DNA of 64,000 nucleotides from Ancylostoma caninum (GCA_037903475.1 JBAJFG010000024.1:248001-312000), one strand, 5' to 3'. Shown: positions 23,695 to 35,009, counted from the stretch's first letter. Numbers and translations are program-made. Notes: a model not told the origin generated them from the sequence alone.

Positions 23695-24581
23695 TTAGGT
23701 TGTCACATAGGCTCCCGCTGTCTTGAAATCTTCGGGAAAAAAGTTTCAAAAAAATCGTTCAACAACCGCCAACAATCGAAGTACGCACAGCAACATTGTT
23801 TGGACTTTTACAGTAACAGCTCAACTCCGCCGGTCCAGAAATTCGTGGACTACGAGAGGAAGAACTGAGTCGGGCAGTGCTAAAGAACACCGTCTTTGGC
23901 AAATCGGTTCTCGCTCACTAGATAATCTTGTAATCTTATAACCATTGCTTTGTTAGAGCTGGAGTTGTGCTACATAATGTGCAATTAAAAATTCCTCTGC
24001 GAGCTCTCTGACTTTCCTAAGAGTTCAACCAACAAAATTAAGGCGCTCTTCACAGCGTGTCAAAATGATGCGATTTCCATAGAACGCTTGGAACCTTCCA
24101 TAAAATAGCACATACCGATTAGTATGCTCAGATAGTTGGTGTTGCCAGTCAGAGTGGAAAAAATCTCACTGCAATTTGCTTCAATTCCAGAGAGAAAAAC
24201 GGCATAATCAAAATTTTAGGTTACCAAGTTTGGTGCCTGTGCTTGAGACTGATCGGCGATGAAATAACGGGAGAAAGTATCACGAGAATAAGAGGCCTCG
24301 AGGTTACTCCACTCAAATTTGGTTAGCCTCATGCAAAGTTTTGTCCCACTTATTATTCGTGCAAGTGCTGTTACCGAATTTGCATTCTTGAGGCGTTCAC
24401 TCCAAAGTTAACTACATTTTCAAAACGATACAAAGAAATATGGTTCACACTCACTAATGTTCGCAAGATTAAGCGTTTTAAAAGGGCATGTGGACATAAG
24501 GAAAACCTAGTCGGGAATCATTTACTGCAAACGTTCAAAAATCCCTATGCAAAAACAGTGGAAACTTTTGTAACAACCTAA
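23695..24581. mobile_element. internally shortened mariner-like element
   Basis: The left end reads TTAGGTTGTCACATAGGCTC and the right end is the inverse of TTAGGTTGTTACAAAAGTTT. TA flanks both sides (23693-23694 and 24582-24583). The ends match the mariner pattern seen at 11885-13136, but this element is only about 890 bases. No transposase motif is recognisable inside. It is a non-autonomous deletion derivative or an old decayed copy. Confidence 0.65.
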
Positions 24582-24583
24582 TA

Positions 24584-24971
24584 ATATCCTAACAAGAGCT
24601 TCTCATTTACATCTTGTGCTCGTGACTAATCATTGTATAGCCCATTCATGTGCATGTAAATAAATAAACAAATAAATACCATCGAGGGGAGAGGCAGAAA
24701 TTGTGGGTTGAACATGGCTCTAAATTTCTGTTTGAGTCAGAAGAGATATGTACATAATCTCCTTTAAAGGCGGTCTCTCACGTTTCAAAATGTTCTGCAG
24801 AGTAGGATAATAGCGCAATCTGTGTGAAAAGGAGAACAATTTCAGCGAAACGTCTTGAAATCATCGCGAACCCTGTATTCCGAAAGATTGCTTGGCCGAA
24901 AGCTTCAGAACTCCCCGAGAACTTTGGAACTTTGGGAAATATTTAACAGGTGTATCATCAAAATTGAGCAG
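24584..24971. other. no gene seen
   Basis: AT-rich sequence with an AAATAAATAAACAAATAAAT tract near 24658. No exon or repeat boundary was found. Confidence 0.4.
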
Positions 24972-25567
24972 TACTCAGAGATTCCGGGACAACGAACGCA
25001 GGGCAAACACGTTTCAACAGCAGTTACACCGCGAGGTGAAAGCTTATTTTGTCGCCCCACGAGCTGCTTTCGCCCCTAGAAGGCTGTGTTTCGGGGGCGA
25101 TGAACTGGTTTGCATGTCTGAAACCTTGGATCGCAGCTCAATCTGGGCACAGGGCTATGTTCGCACTGCAGACTTGGGTAAGTGGATGCTTACCCAAGCT
25201 CATCCAAAAATAATAATTATCGCACTGCGCCACGGTTTTACCCGGGCCTCAGCCAGCCTGACGAGTCTCGCTGGGCTCCCCTTGTCTCCGGCGGAGCGGA
25301 GACACGACTAAACTTTGATGCTCAACCAGCGGCTTATATACACCTCCCAGGGGGCGTGTCGCCACGTGGCAAGGAGCAGGCAGAACGCAGGTTGAACTGC
25401 ACCACAGTTCATTGGGCAAAAAAAAACGCAGCCGAAACACGGGGTTTGCTGCTCTTAGCAGACGGAATGCAGCAGTTCTTCCACTTGCAGCAATGTTTGC
25501 CTTCCATTTCTTGAAGGTGTGGCTTCCCAAGTTGTGCTGCGTTTGCCTTATCCAGTTATCTGAGTAG
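24972..25567 (+). repeat. dispersed repeat family B, copy 2
   Basis: Same orientation as and homologous with 15690-16327, starting at CTCAGAGATTCC and ending at CCTTATCCAGTTATC. It lacks the extra block of copy 1 but adds a short CGGCGGAGCGGAGACACG stretch. It contains a TATATACACCTCCCA segment shared with copy 1. No ends typical of a known superfamily are visible. Confidence 0.7.
25173..25198 (+). other. perfect 10-bp-stem hairpin in repeat B, copy 2
   Basis: CTTGGGTAAG, loop TGGATG, CTTACCCAAG. Compared with 15814-15839 the tenth base pair of the stem is changed on both sides, so pairing is kept. Confidence 0.7.
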
Positions 25568-25884
25568 TTACTGAGTTGTTCATGAGTTGTTCATGGTTCG
25601 CTATACACATTAAAGGACTAGCGGTACAGACTACAACCAGTCGTGAAAGGGTTCACTGGACATGTGGGAACATTTCACTCACATCACTGCAGTGAACACC
25701 GAGGTGGTTCAGAATCTGCTAGCATCTGAGAAGCGAAAAGAGGTGAGACTCTGCCTTTGAAGAAAGATACTCATCAGTGCTGATGTTAACTACCAGCAAC
25801 TTTGAAGTTTGGAAAAGATTGTCGATAATAGGGGATCGTCTTCTATTGAAAGAACACCCAATCCCCTGTGTAAATCGCATCTAA

Positions 25885-26373
25885 ATGGTTATGTTCGTAC
25901 TGGAATTAGACGGTTTTCTCTTCTGCCGCAAGCCTGGTTCTAAAAAGCGGTTCGAAACAATTTACACCCATGCCCGTGTACAGACGCACTGCCGAGACGA
26001 GACGACGTCACAGTCAGTCTGTGACTGTTGCAAGACAGGAAGCATTGTACACGAGACGACTGCGGACATACTCGCTGAATCGATTCCACTGTTTCGGTTT
26101 CATCATCCTCTACCGCACATCTCGTGGCCCTTACCCGAGCGCCTTAAGGATAATGAATTCCTCCAGCATGCCACATCTGCTCGAAATACATGCCGCTTTG
26201 TGTTCACAGCTGTGCATTCCATTGCCGGCAGCATTCAACGGCACAGAGTCGTCATCATTTGTACTTTTCTCTTGTTTGCCGCTTTGATTCGCATGATAAT
26301 TTTGATCTTTGATTGGGAACTATATTTTCCGTGTAGCTCGTCAATCCACCCACACAGTTATCCACAGTATTGA
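25885..26373 (+). CDS. uncharacterised ORF, 162 aa, one possible TM segment
   Basis: An ATG-initiated frame of 162 codons begins MVMFVLELDGFLFCRKPG. It contains a small Cys cluster (VCDCCKTG) and, near residues 120-145, a hydrophobic stretch (VVIICTFLLFAALIRMIILI) that could span a membrane. A second frame (25970-26287) is also open over most of it, so coding status is uncertain. No splice sites or homologous family are evident. It sits just downstream of repeat B copy 2. Confidence 0.3.
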   Translation: MVMFVLELDGFLFCRKPGSKKRFETIYTHARVQTHCRDETTSQSVCDCCKTGSIVHETTADILAESIPLFRFHHPLPHISWPLPERLKDNEFLQHATSARNTCRFVFTAVHSIAGSIQRHRVVIICTFLLFAALIRMIILIFDWELYFPCSSSIHPHSYPQY

Positions 26374-26567
26374 GCCACAGTATTAGGCACATTACGTGCA
26401 TGGTCTTATCTTTGGAGTTTTGCTATATTATCCATAGTTGAATTCTTAGATTCCACTTGAGTTATCATATATGCAAACCTTCAACGGAAGTGCGAATGAA
26501 AAATTGTTGGTGGAGGGGGAGGGAGTGGAGAGAGCGTGGAAACCTTGGCCAGCCACATTAGGAACCC

Positions 26568-26694
26568 GGGCTAGGATTCATAAAGCATTAACCACACAGA
26601 CCAAAGGTGGTTAGCGTGATTGGTTCTCTTATAGACCAGATAGTCTTACCGTTTTGCTTAGCTATGCATTCATGAATCCTAGCCTCGTATGGTC
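26568..26694. mobile_element. MITE, family A copy 2
   Basis: The left end GGGCTAGGATTCATAAAGCA and the right end, read inversely GGCTAGGATTCATGAATGCA, form terminal inverted repeats of about 14 bases matching the element at 6451-6610. There is no coding capacity. A related half, GGCTGGGATTCATGAG, followed by the shared TAAGCGTGATTGG, occurs at about 56159. Confidence 0.6.
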
Positions 26695-26699
26695 GTAAT

Positions 26700-27440
26700 T
26701 TTAGGATGAAAATTATGAAAAAAGTCTTTAAGTGTGAGCACTCCAGTATAATAGTGCGATGGGTTCGCGCTAGGTCAGAGATAGAATTAGGGTGCAAGAA
26801 AGTCTTGAGCCGTTTGATACTTTCTTTCTGCATTATTCTATTACTCAGTATACAATGGAATTTACTCAAAAATATAACCACCATAGTTAGCCACTGTAGT
26901 GTCCCTTCTCGTAGAACTGGGAGACTGGGAGTCAAAAAAATCGCTGATCGCCCTTTCAACATCCCCAACTTTGGTGATTTTTTTCTCAACTAGATATGCC
27001 TTGAAGGAGGGAAATAAGTGGTGGTCGAAGGAGGTAATGTTAGCGGAATAGTCTCAGACAATCGAACAGCGGGTAGGACCCCCATTGTCTCTCCTAATTT
27101 TTGAGTTGGGGGAGCAGATATCGACGCTCTGCTTGAGCAGAACGTGTTGCTCATGCCCCCGAACGTGCTGCATTCCGCCTCCCCAGACTTGCTGCCGTTG
27201 AATTATTCCATGTTGAACTGAGGAGAATTCACCATCCTAATGTACGGTGCACTTCAGCTGGATGGAGTGACGGAGGGCTTCGGCACAGGTCTAAGGGCTG
27301 CAGCTGGATTTGGGTGTGTAGAATATTCAAGCCTCAAAATGTTTGCTCTTCTATGAGCAATATTTTTGCCTCGAACCCACGGCGGTGCCACTGCCTGCGC
27401 TGTCGCCGAGGATAGAACGTCGAACATTGCTCTTATTCCA
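26700..27440. other. no supported gene
   Basis: Around 27100-27230 two forward frames look coding-like, one reading ADIDALLEQNVLLMPPNVLH and the other a CC-rich string. They overlap, so at most one is real, and neither has a clear exon structure. The rest is unremarkable. Confidence 0.25.
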
Positions 27441-27569
27441 GCAGATTTCGTTTAATCTCCGAGCGCAATTCGCGTAAAATAGAGCGTATTTCGCTCATTT
27501 TTTGGAAATTTACGTGTATTTTTCGGGTGAAATGGGGAAACATTTCGGCGAAAAATAAGCGAAATCTGC
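27441..27569. repeat. 129-bp inverted-repeat element
   Basis: GCAGATTTCGTTTAAT at the left faces ATAAGCGAAATCTGC at the right, about 100 bases apart, with further self-complementary GAGCGTATTTCGCTC inside. It looks like a short MITE. No target duplication is evident. Confidence 0.45.
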
Positions 27570-28661
27570 TCGAAAGCACACGTAATCCGCTCAGATTTTG
27601 TCATCTGAACAGGTGTAAAGAAGAGGCATATCTTTGCGGGAGAGGAGAGGGGTTTTTTTGTTAGATTCGCAGACGAATCTCAGCTCAAAAGGAAGCACTT
27701 CCGAAGATGCCACTGGCGTGAGTGCTACTTCTAGAGGCAGCACCTACCAAAATCTTCATGCCGGGGATGTAGGTTGACGCCATTGAAGGGTTAACGGAAT
27801 TCCAATGGTGAATGAAGTGCCCAAAATCAACAACTACTTACAAGGTACTATAGCATCAACAGTAGACTGCTATGAACCACGAACGACCTGTTGTGCCCAC
27901 TATTCTTCCTACTGTCATTCATGCTTTTTCACTCTGGGAGCTCCCCTTCTTCAGTACTTTCTCTTCGCTCTCTACTGACGCATCGTTGAATTTGCTGTCC
28001 ATATGATACAGTCTCACTCACAGTTCTACCTATACATGCATCTGTGTTGCCGTCTTCTTCCACTTTTTTCGCAGTTGAGCAGCTGCAGCCTTTGAGACAG
28101 TTTTTTTTTCCTTTGCATTAACCGAACTGATGAAATATCATGGCGTTGGAAACCGTCTTTTTGCCTCCACTATCAATACGTGAACAGAATAAATCAGAAG
28201 GTAAATTACAACGAAAACTTATTTACTCATTATTTATTGAAATGCACTTCAGGTAAATCACAATACGTAAGAAAGGAATGAACATAATGCCTCCTTCACA
28301 CGAAAAAAAAACAATAGACAAATAGCAATACAACAAAGAAAATACAGAAAAGTCCAGCGGTCGAGGCACGTGCGCATGCGTCTCACCATCTGTTTACTCG
28401 GGTAACAGGAGGACGAACTAAGAGCGAACGAGAGAAAGAGCGGGGATACCAGTGAGATGTGTGGATGTGCAGAGAATCACAAGCGCCACGTTGCATGTGA
28501 TTCAGCGCGTGCTGCGGGTCTCAATCACTGGAATCTCCCTTAATTTAGCGGAGCGTTTGCACGCATGAAATTCATTCATTAATGTGAACCGTGACATGAT
28601 GACTTGTTTAGTTTCTTTCTCTCTAACAACTCTCTTTTTTCCTTCTTCTGTCTTTTTTCAG
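27570..28661. other. no gene seen
   Basis: No convincing exon. A T-rich tract near 28090-28110 and an A-rich tract near 28300 are present. The last 60 bases form the pyrimidine-rich lead-in to the candidate acceptor at 28661. Confidence 0.35.
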
Positions 28662-28915
28662 TTCTGTCTCTGCTTTTCGCATCCATTTATTCACACTGGA
28701 TCCTTCCTGCGATTCAGTTTCATGTTCAGAAAAGTTCGATTCTATTTTGTACGCTGCGATTTTTAACATCACCGCGCAGAATGTCAGGTGCACTCTGGGC
28801 TCCTTCACCGACGATGACGTGGCCCCCGAATACGTCGCCTGCGCCAACATTAGTGGCAGGCTTATCTGCAGCATACGTACAATGACCAGAAAATGGCTCA
28901 TGGCTAATTTGTGAA
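28662..28915 (+). CDS. candidate terminal exon of a Cys-containing secreted-type protein
   Basis: A long pyrimidine tract ending TTTTTTCAG precedes a frame that stays open for 84 codons to a TGA at 28913-28915. The middle reads CDSVSCSEKFDSIL, then FNITAQNVRCTLGSFTDDDV, CANISGRLICSI, ending WLMANL. Six cysteines and two N-glycosylation sequons (NIT, NIS) suggest an extracellular segment. The stretch is also locally more GC-rich than its flanks, as exons here tend to be. The opposite strand is open too, so the call is tentative. Upstream exons were not found. Confidence 0.35.
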
Positions 28916-29761
28916 ATATCTTTCGACCTCGAAATTGTTCCTTTCTTTTCTTCAACTTTTACTTTTTTTGTTGGAACTGTACCGACAAGGCCAATTTGGA
29001 TGTTTTCACCCCCCCCCCCCTCCTCCCCCACTTCCCCTCGCGAGGAAGCCATCAACACTAGAAAGCATACAAATGCATGCAGGAAATGCTATCAGATCAG
29101 AGAAAAGAAATTCTGCGCCCTGCAACTTATCCACTTTGACACCGATTATGGAAAATATAAATCGTATTATATCTAGCCTGTTGCTACAGACTTCGCCCCT
29201 AGTGATGGCAATTCCGGCTCATTCTTTTCTTTTGGCGCTCACACTTACTGGCATTCTATTATATTATAGTAACATTTTCTGCTATGAATTCACCCGAGGT
29301 TGAAAATCGCCATTCCTAGTAGCGGCTGCTCTACAGAGAAGGTGTATGCATCTCGACTGTCGCATCCCGACGCAAAACATTCATTAAGCCCGCTCGCTCA
29401 CCATGATGTTGAGGAAAAAGTAAAGTAAGTAACTTTTCAATGCCCACACAGTATTCCTGCTCTCAAAAGAGTTAGTGAAAAAAATCGAGTCTGTATAGCG
29501 TTCCTTCCTTAACATTCTCTATCGCGCAGTGTTTTTGAGGAAAATTGCTTCGTGAAATTGACCATTCTGAAACAGCACATGTTCACTCACAGCTTTTCAG
29601 TCAACCAGGCTAACTCATTAATAATTCCGACAGCAGTACAAAATAAACTTGGGCGAAAGTCGACCTAGACTTACCAGCAAGTCAGGAGGTCATCAAGTGG
29701 GTAACTGGGAATCTATATGATGATGTTTGAGTTGGTTTACCATAATTTTTTGCTCTTTCAG
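28916..29761. other. no gene seen
   Basis: Contains a C-rich tract near 29008-29030. A 130-codon frame at 28911-29303 has little coding character. Confidence 0.35.
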
Positions 29762-30414
29762 ATAGCCTGCGATGCTGGCTCTTCATCCAGTTTCCAGCCT
29801 TCATGGACACTGTATCATACAGCGAGAAAAGGTGAGACAAGGCTTGTGGACCAAGTATTATTCGTCTTGTGGGTAGAAATATCGAAGATTCTCTGACCGA
29901 AAAGGTAGTATTGCTATCCCTGTGTCACCACGCCCAAAACAAGGGCTACGTTGTAGAAAAGACTATGAATGAAGCTCAAATAAAACTATTTCTCCCTAAG
30001 CGAAAAGAAAATTGGAAGCAATTCATAGTTGGAGCAAATCCAACTGTGAATTGCTTGTGCACCATTTCAAGATTCAAGGATCATGCAAGCCGATGTGGTT
30101 GTAATGAACCTGTGCTGTGCCTTCGCCAATTCACACTACTATCCATGGGAATTTTTGCTTCTGAACAGGAGAAGTGCACCCAGGTCGACCGCGTAGATCG
30201 AAATGAAACCTTACTTACTTGGGAGCATAGCCTGAAGTGCCGCAGTATTCTATCCTTCCTTGCGCTCGGATCTTGGAAGGAAGTATACAAAAGTACAGGG
30301 GAGAGCGTGAGTTATTATACAATGTTTGCTCATTTATTTCTCCGTCAGACCCCATGCTTCACTACGCTCTTTCCACTGTGGAGTAGAGACAAATTCAAAG
30401 TATCGTTCAGCTAA
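29762..30414 (+). CDS. candidate three-exon gene, unknown protein
   Basis: Exon a (29762-29831) follows GCTCTTTCAG, reads IACDAGSSSSFQPSWTLYHT and ends at GTGAGA in phase 1. Exon b from about 29888 (weak acceptor) continues in the same phase with DSLTEKVVLLSLCHHAQNKG. It runs through a Cys-rich patch (CLCTISRFKDHASRCGCNEP) to 30306, where a GTGAGT donor opens a 42-base intron ending TTTCTCCGTCAG. Exon c (30349-30414) encodes TPCFTTLFPLWSRDKFKVSF and a TAA. The 42-base intron is a multiple of three, so the unspliced frame also stays open. No domain is recognised and the first exon is missing. Agreement of phases at two junctions is the main support; the weak middle acceptor is the main doubt. 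Confidence 0.4.
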
Positions 30415-32728
30415 AACGTGGTTTTCTAGGACAACTTTTCTTTGGAGCAGTTGGCCTCAAAACGAATTTCTGAAAAAAAAGCGGGTTGTTGTGGAAATTT
30501 TCCCTGCAAAATCCACCAAATCTTTAGCGAAGAGCTAACTGCTTGGATGCCTCTTGCAGGGCATGGAGTACTCTTACCAAAGATAGCCAGGATTCCTCAT
30601 AAAAGCGGATCATAAGAAAAAAGGGAAGGAAGAGGGGAAAAAACAACGGCTTCTCCATGCTCCCAGTGATGGCCAATTTTCACAAAATTCGCTCACAAAA
30701 AAATTTCTGTTGGAAGACAGGACATACTTCAGTGAATAGATGTGATCCAGAAACCAGAATAAAAACGCTGCAAAATTGCTGCGGGATCTCATCAAAAGGC
30801 CCGGATATGGGCGACCCGTGCCCCTCGAAATCTAAGGCTTGACTTTCTCCAAGCAAGTTTTGGAACAGCCTCGTTCTGTGCTCTTATCAACACAGATCTC
30901 GAGTGGATGTCGCATATACATCTTATAACCGTCGTCAAGAACCGAAAGTACTTTTATTCCGCTTAAAACCGTTGTAAAAAACTGTTTTTGTAGCTGTTTT
31001 GCTCAGAATTAGTGCATCTGGCGACACCGAGAATCTGCACTGAACGTTTCCAATAAGTTTATCCGTTATCTAGCAAAACTTTAGAACATATTTAAGATCA
31101 GAAAATAGATGAAATCCAACTCTCTCAATAAAATCTAGTATGGCGACAAAAATCTCAGTACTGCAGAGAAATAAACCACGAAATGAGCAGAGAAATAAAC
31201 CACCAAACGATGTACAATACCTTATGGCCTACCCGTATCAGTATTAACGTGGCTCGAGCCCTTTAACATCTGCTCAGATGTTCACTACTTCAGTGCTGCT
31301 CGACCAAGTGGTCGCCTGGTGGTGGTTGATGCCTAGACACCTCCAGGAGCGCCACGAAATTTCTCACAACCCGAGGGTAAAACTGACATACATTCTGTTG
31401 TACTCCGTTATTGGAAGCTCCAAAGCAAACATATTTCATTCTGATCTACCGAGTCGGCCATTTGCACTGTCCTCGTAGGGTTAAGCGCATGAAGTAGGAT
31501 TACTGCGTACTTCATACACATATAGCCTTTCGATGTGGACAAAAGTGACCAACGATACTCGGTATATCTGCGTTATATGCATACAATACAGGTGACTATT
31601 GGATTGGCCTGAGTTACTCCGAGTGTCTATCGTTAGGCTAAAATGAAGTGGGCGGAGCTTGTCTGCAAGGCGAGAACTCATCAGCCAATGAAGAACTAGT
31701 CCGACCGTAACCAGCTGATATCACATGCCCCATTTCACCTAATGAAATTTTATTTTAAAAGCTAACGCGTCTATCCAGTAAGTTCCCTGAAGTACGTACA
31801 TATGTGTATGCATTACGGCACTGTCTAGAAGCTCCTAAATTCCATCTCCTAAATTCCATGTGTACTTTGTTTCACCTTCCTAAATTCTGCGTTGTGTTCA
31901 AGTGATTTGCAGTAAGTATGTAGATGGCCCCAGCTCACAGCTGCAATTTTTTTCTTCAGATTTGACGCTATGCTTTTTAATTCACCATTTTAGAGAAACA
32001 GGGATCAGATAATACCAGAGCAACAAGAAGTATGAAAAAGGGGTGAAATTTCTCCGAATCGCAATCGCTAAAGCCTGTGCCAAACCTACGGTAGCTGTAG
32101 CTAAGACCTACTCGAGTCAGTAAAGACACAGTGTCTTTCATATCCCATGTTCTCTGATCATAAAACCTGGACATTCTCACTTCGATTGTATTTACTTATT
32201 CAAGTGCGTTTTACTACTTATTTTTTCAGTTATTTACTTACGTTGTTTATGCGCGTTTCATAATTATGAGGTCATCCCCAAATTTCGACTTTCCAAGAGC
32301 AGCAGCTGCCAGGGAACTTTCCTGCTTCAATACTAGTGTGCCCAAAATTCGATTATCGTTGCTCTCACCCTAAATGCTTTGAGAATAGTTCTTTTTTAAA
32401 CTTTTCATAACGTTTCATAACATGAGACCACTCTAAGAAATCTCACAATTGTCCAACAGTTACTGCAGATTTTATGTTGTAGCATACATGTAAAAGTAAA
32501 TACGGATCATAAGTACGTTTTTAACCAAGCCTTGATGTTTTCGCTTTATTTTGAATATTATTTTGAATATAAAACCCAAAATGGAACGCTTGAAAATGTG
32601 ATTCTCAGTAGTCGATCTATTGCATGAGAGATAGGGTGATTTTTTAGAACAGAACAGTGCCATCTGAGAATATCCTATGTTTTCTAACGTGCTAAGGGTT
32701 TCGCAGCCCTTGCAGGGTTTCCGTTCAC
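30415..32728. other. no firm gene
   Basis: Around 30720-30840 two forward frames look coding-like (one ends KLLRDLIKRPGYGRPVPLEI, the other has CDPETRIKTLQNCC), but they overlap and lack clear junctions. The remaining sequence is AT-rich with no recognisable exon or repeat. Confidence 0.3.
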
Positions 32729-32911
32729 CACGAACGCAGGACTCTTGGAGCTACTCTGAAAGGCGCCTTGTACAGAAATGAGAATCAGTTGGATCTGGAG
32801 CTTCCTGCGTCAGATTCGAAGGTCTGGAGAGTTATGAGGGGAGTCAGCAATGCCTACAGACATGCAGTTAAGAGATTCCAGAAGCTTACCGATCGGCACG
32901 GGGTTACATGA
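32729..32911 (+). CDS. candidate terminal exon
   Basis: The forward frame is open across TLGATLKGALYRNENQLDLE and SKVWRVMRGVSNAYRHAVKR to KLTDRHGVT and a TGA at about 32909. The text is helical and charged, unlike random translation of AT-rich DNA. A possible acceptor TTTCGCAG lies just upstream near 32706, but it matches a different frame. It could be a gene's 3' end or a repeat-derived ORF. The hAT element begins about 225 bases downstream. Confidence 0.3.
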   Translation, partial: HERRTLGATLKGALYRNENQLDLELPASDSKVWRVMRGVSNAYRHAVKRFQKLTDRHGVT

Positions 32912-33126
32912 GCGAATTTTACACAGAAGATCACAGCAAAACTTCGATCAAAGTCAGTTGTGTTGCATAGTAACAGTAAGTAGTCCAAGAGGCCTATTCA
33001 GATGGTGTTTTTGGTCCAAAGTGGGTGCTTCCCTTCCGAAGGAATTCCGAGGGATGCAGGTACCACTAGTAGGATCTACGCACCTGGTCATATTAACCTT
33101 ATCCGATCTGTGCTGGATTTGGATTG

Positions 33127-33134
33127 CTTCGCAT
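33127..33134. repeat. hAT target-site duplication, left
   Basis: CTTCGCAT, repeated exactly at 34257-34264 on the other side of the element. Confidence 0.85.
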
Positions 33135-34256
33135 CAGGGCTGTGCGTCACTAACGTAACGAATTAACGCATTAACGCGTAACGGCCATTTTTGGCCTAAC
33201 GTAACGAACTAACGAATTAACGAAAAATCCCAAAAATCCGTTAGAATCAATTTCGTTAAAGGGCCAAATTGTATCTGAAATGCGTTCTTCTCTCGCTCTA
33301 GTACACAACTTCCTCGTGATATACATCAAATTATGCGCATAACCACGACGATTGTGAAATCTGCAGTAAGGCATCCGAAGAACAATCTGCTTTCCTGAAC
33401 ACCTTATCATCTTAGTTTTTATGAACTAAAGCGATTTCTGTGGGTACAGCAGTTCGATTGTTGAGGTCAAATATACTAATGAGAACTTTCATGAACCTGC
33501 AACTTTTTTAGGAAGTAGACGAATACCTTGCGCAGAAGCCATCAATCTCTAATGACCCTTTGAGTGTTGGTATTAACACCTCGAAATTCCCTTGTATCAA
33601 AATGTTAGCATATAAATAGCTTTCCGCAACGGCAATTGGGTGCGAGCGTCTCTTCTCAACTGCAGGCTTGATTGTACCACATCTAAAGACCAGCTTGACT
33701 GTAGAAAATTTGGGAAAACTGCTCTCTTTCCATAACATATGTTAGTACTTGTGCTAGGATTTTGAGGTACGCCTACGTGATTTGTCCTTTGAGATTCTCA
33801 TATTCTGTTATGAAGCCAGAGGTCTTAAGAGTACTCAATTGCGAAAATTGCGAAGCAAAATAACCCGACTCTCAACCGAAGACATCATTTCCATTCGTTC
33901 GTTTTTCAGTCGTCTGATGATTGAATATATTTCTTTTTCTGTATGCATAGAAGAGAAATTTTCATTTTTAAGTGTTTTCATTCTGCTATACAGTACTTCT
34001 ACAGCCAGAAATGAATAAAATAATAAAATGTTAGCATTTGCACCAGTTTTTTGTTGAATCTACAGCTTATTTGCTTTGAATATCAGTCAGAGAACTCGAA
34101 TACTTGTTATAGCTGCTGAAACTTATTGAAATATTCAAGGATCCGCTTCCTAACGGATTAACGAATTAACGCATTAATGCGTAACGGCCATTTTTGGCCT
34201 AACGTAACGAATTAACGGATTAACGAAAGCTGAAATTTTTCTAACGCACAGTCCTG
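33135..34256 (+). mobile_element. hAT-superfamily transposon, non-autonomous (family 1, copy 1)
   Basis: The terminal inverted repeats are CAGGGCTGTGCGT at the left and the inverse of CAGGACTGTGCGT at the right, flanked by an exact 8-bp duplication CTTCGCAT. CAGGG ends plus 8-bp duplications define hAT elements. Inside each end lies a long subterminal block of TTAACG-type repeats built around GGCCATTTTTGGCC, in the same relative orientation at both ends. The 1122-base element has no intact transposase; a reverse-strand frame at 33508-33738 (EKRRSHPIAVAESYLYANIL) has a counterpart in the second copy at 39408-40713. It probably relied on a transposase made elsewhere. Confidence 0.85.
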
Positions 34257-34264
34257 CTTCGCAT
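34257..34264. repeat. hAT target-site duplication, right
   Basis: CTTCGCAT, identical to 33127-33134. Confidence 0.85.
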
Positions 34265-34540
34265 GCGTGACATTGGTGGACGCCTCAGAATAAATATTAA
34301 ATAAATGTATAAATGAATGAATAAAAAACAGAATAGTAAAATAAACCTTCTAAGTTGGAAAATCGGAGGTGGAAGTACGGGTCCGAATGGCATTCTGTAA
34401 CAACCGCGCGCTGTACCTGGCTTCCGTAGACTGCAGTACAGTCTTGGCGTAGTGCAAGAGAGTCCTGCCAGCACGCTTGCTAGCATGTTTTATTGGACGA
34501 CATTAAAAAAGCCATGTTTTCCAACGCTGCTATAATTGAT

Positions 34541-34720
34541 GAAGTGGTTGAGATGGCGTAACATCCATGTCTTGTCCAGCAGGTATTCCTGGCCTAAAAC
34601 TTATGGAGAACCTCTGGACATCATTCAACTCAGAACTGTCAATGGCTTGGAACGTGCAGTCCAGCAAGTAAGCAGCGGATCCCAGACGTTAGAAATTCAT
34701 ACATACTTCCAGTGCGCCAC
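34541..34720 (+). pseudogene. possible Tc1-like transposase C-terminal relic
   Basis: One forward frame contains GLKLMENLWTSFNSELSM. This resembles the SPDLNPIENLW segment that carries the last catalytic residue region of Tc1-like transposases, with DLNPIENLW reading LKLMENLW. Adjacent text is broken by stops. No inverted repeats were found around it. Confidence 0.3.
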
Positions 34721-35009
34721 TATTGACTCCTTTAACTGGCCAACTGGCCAACTGGTGTGGAGGAGCTGTCCATAAATGATTCTTCATGTGCTCGAACTTT
34801 CTCTCGGTAACCGTGTGATTTTATGAAGTGATCCTGTATCATCAAAAGGTATGAAGGGTTAAAAGCATTCAAAAAATCAGAGAAAGAGACACAACAGCCA
34901 AATTTCGGCTACAGCAGTTTCTTGAGGAGGTGAATCTACCTATCAAGGATAGAAAGTTGCTTGAGAGCAGCTGTTTCTGAAAACTCGAAATTCAGGAGTG
35001 ACCTTATAC
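34721..35009. other. no gene seen
   Basis: Short stretch between the possible transposase relic and the foldback. Nothing recognisable apart from a repeated AACTGGCC near 34737. Confidence 0.4.

Noticed and set aside
26588..26989. 133-codon reverse ORF
   Set aside because: Its C-terminal part is MITE A and the remainder has no coding support.
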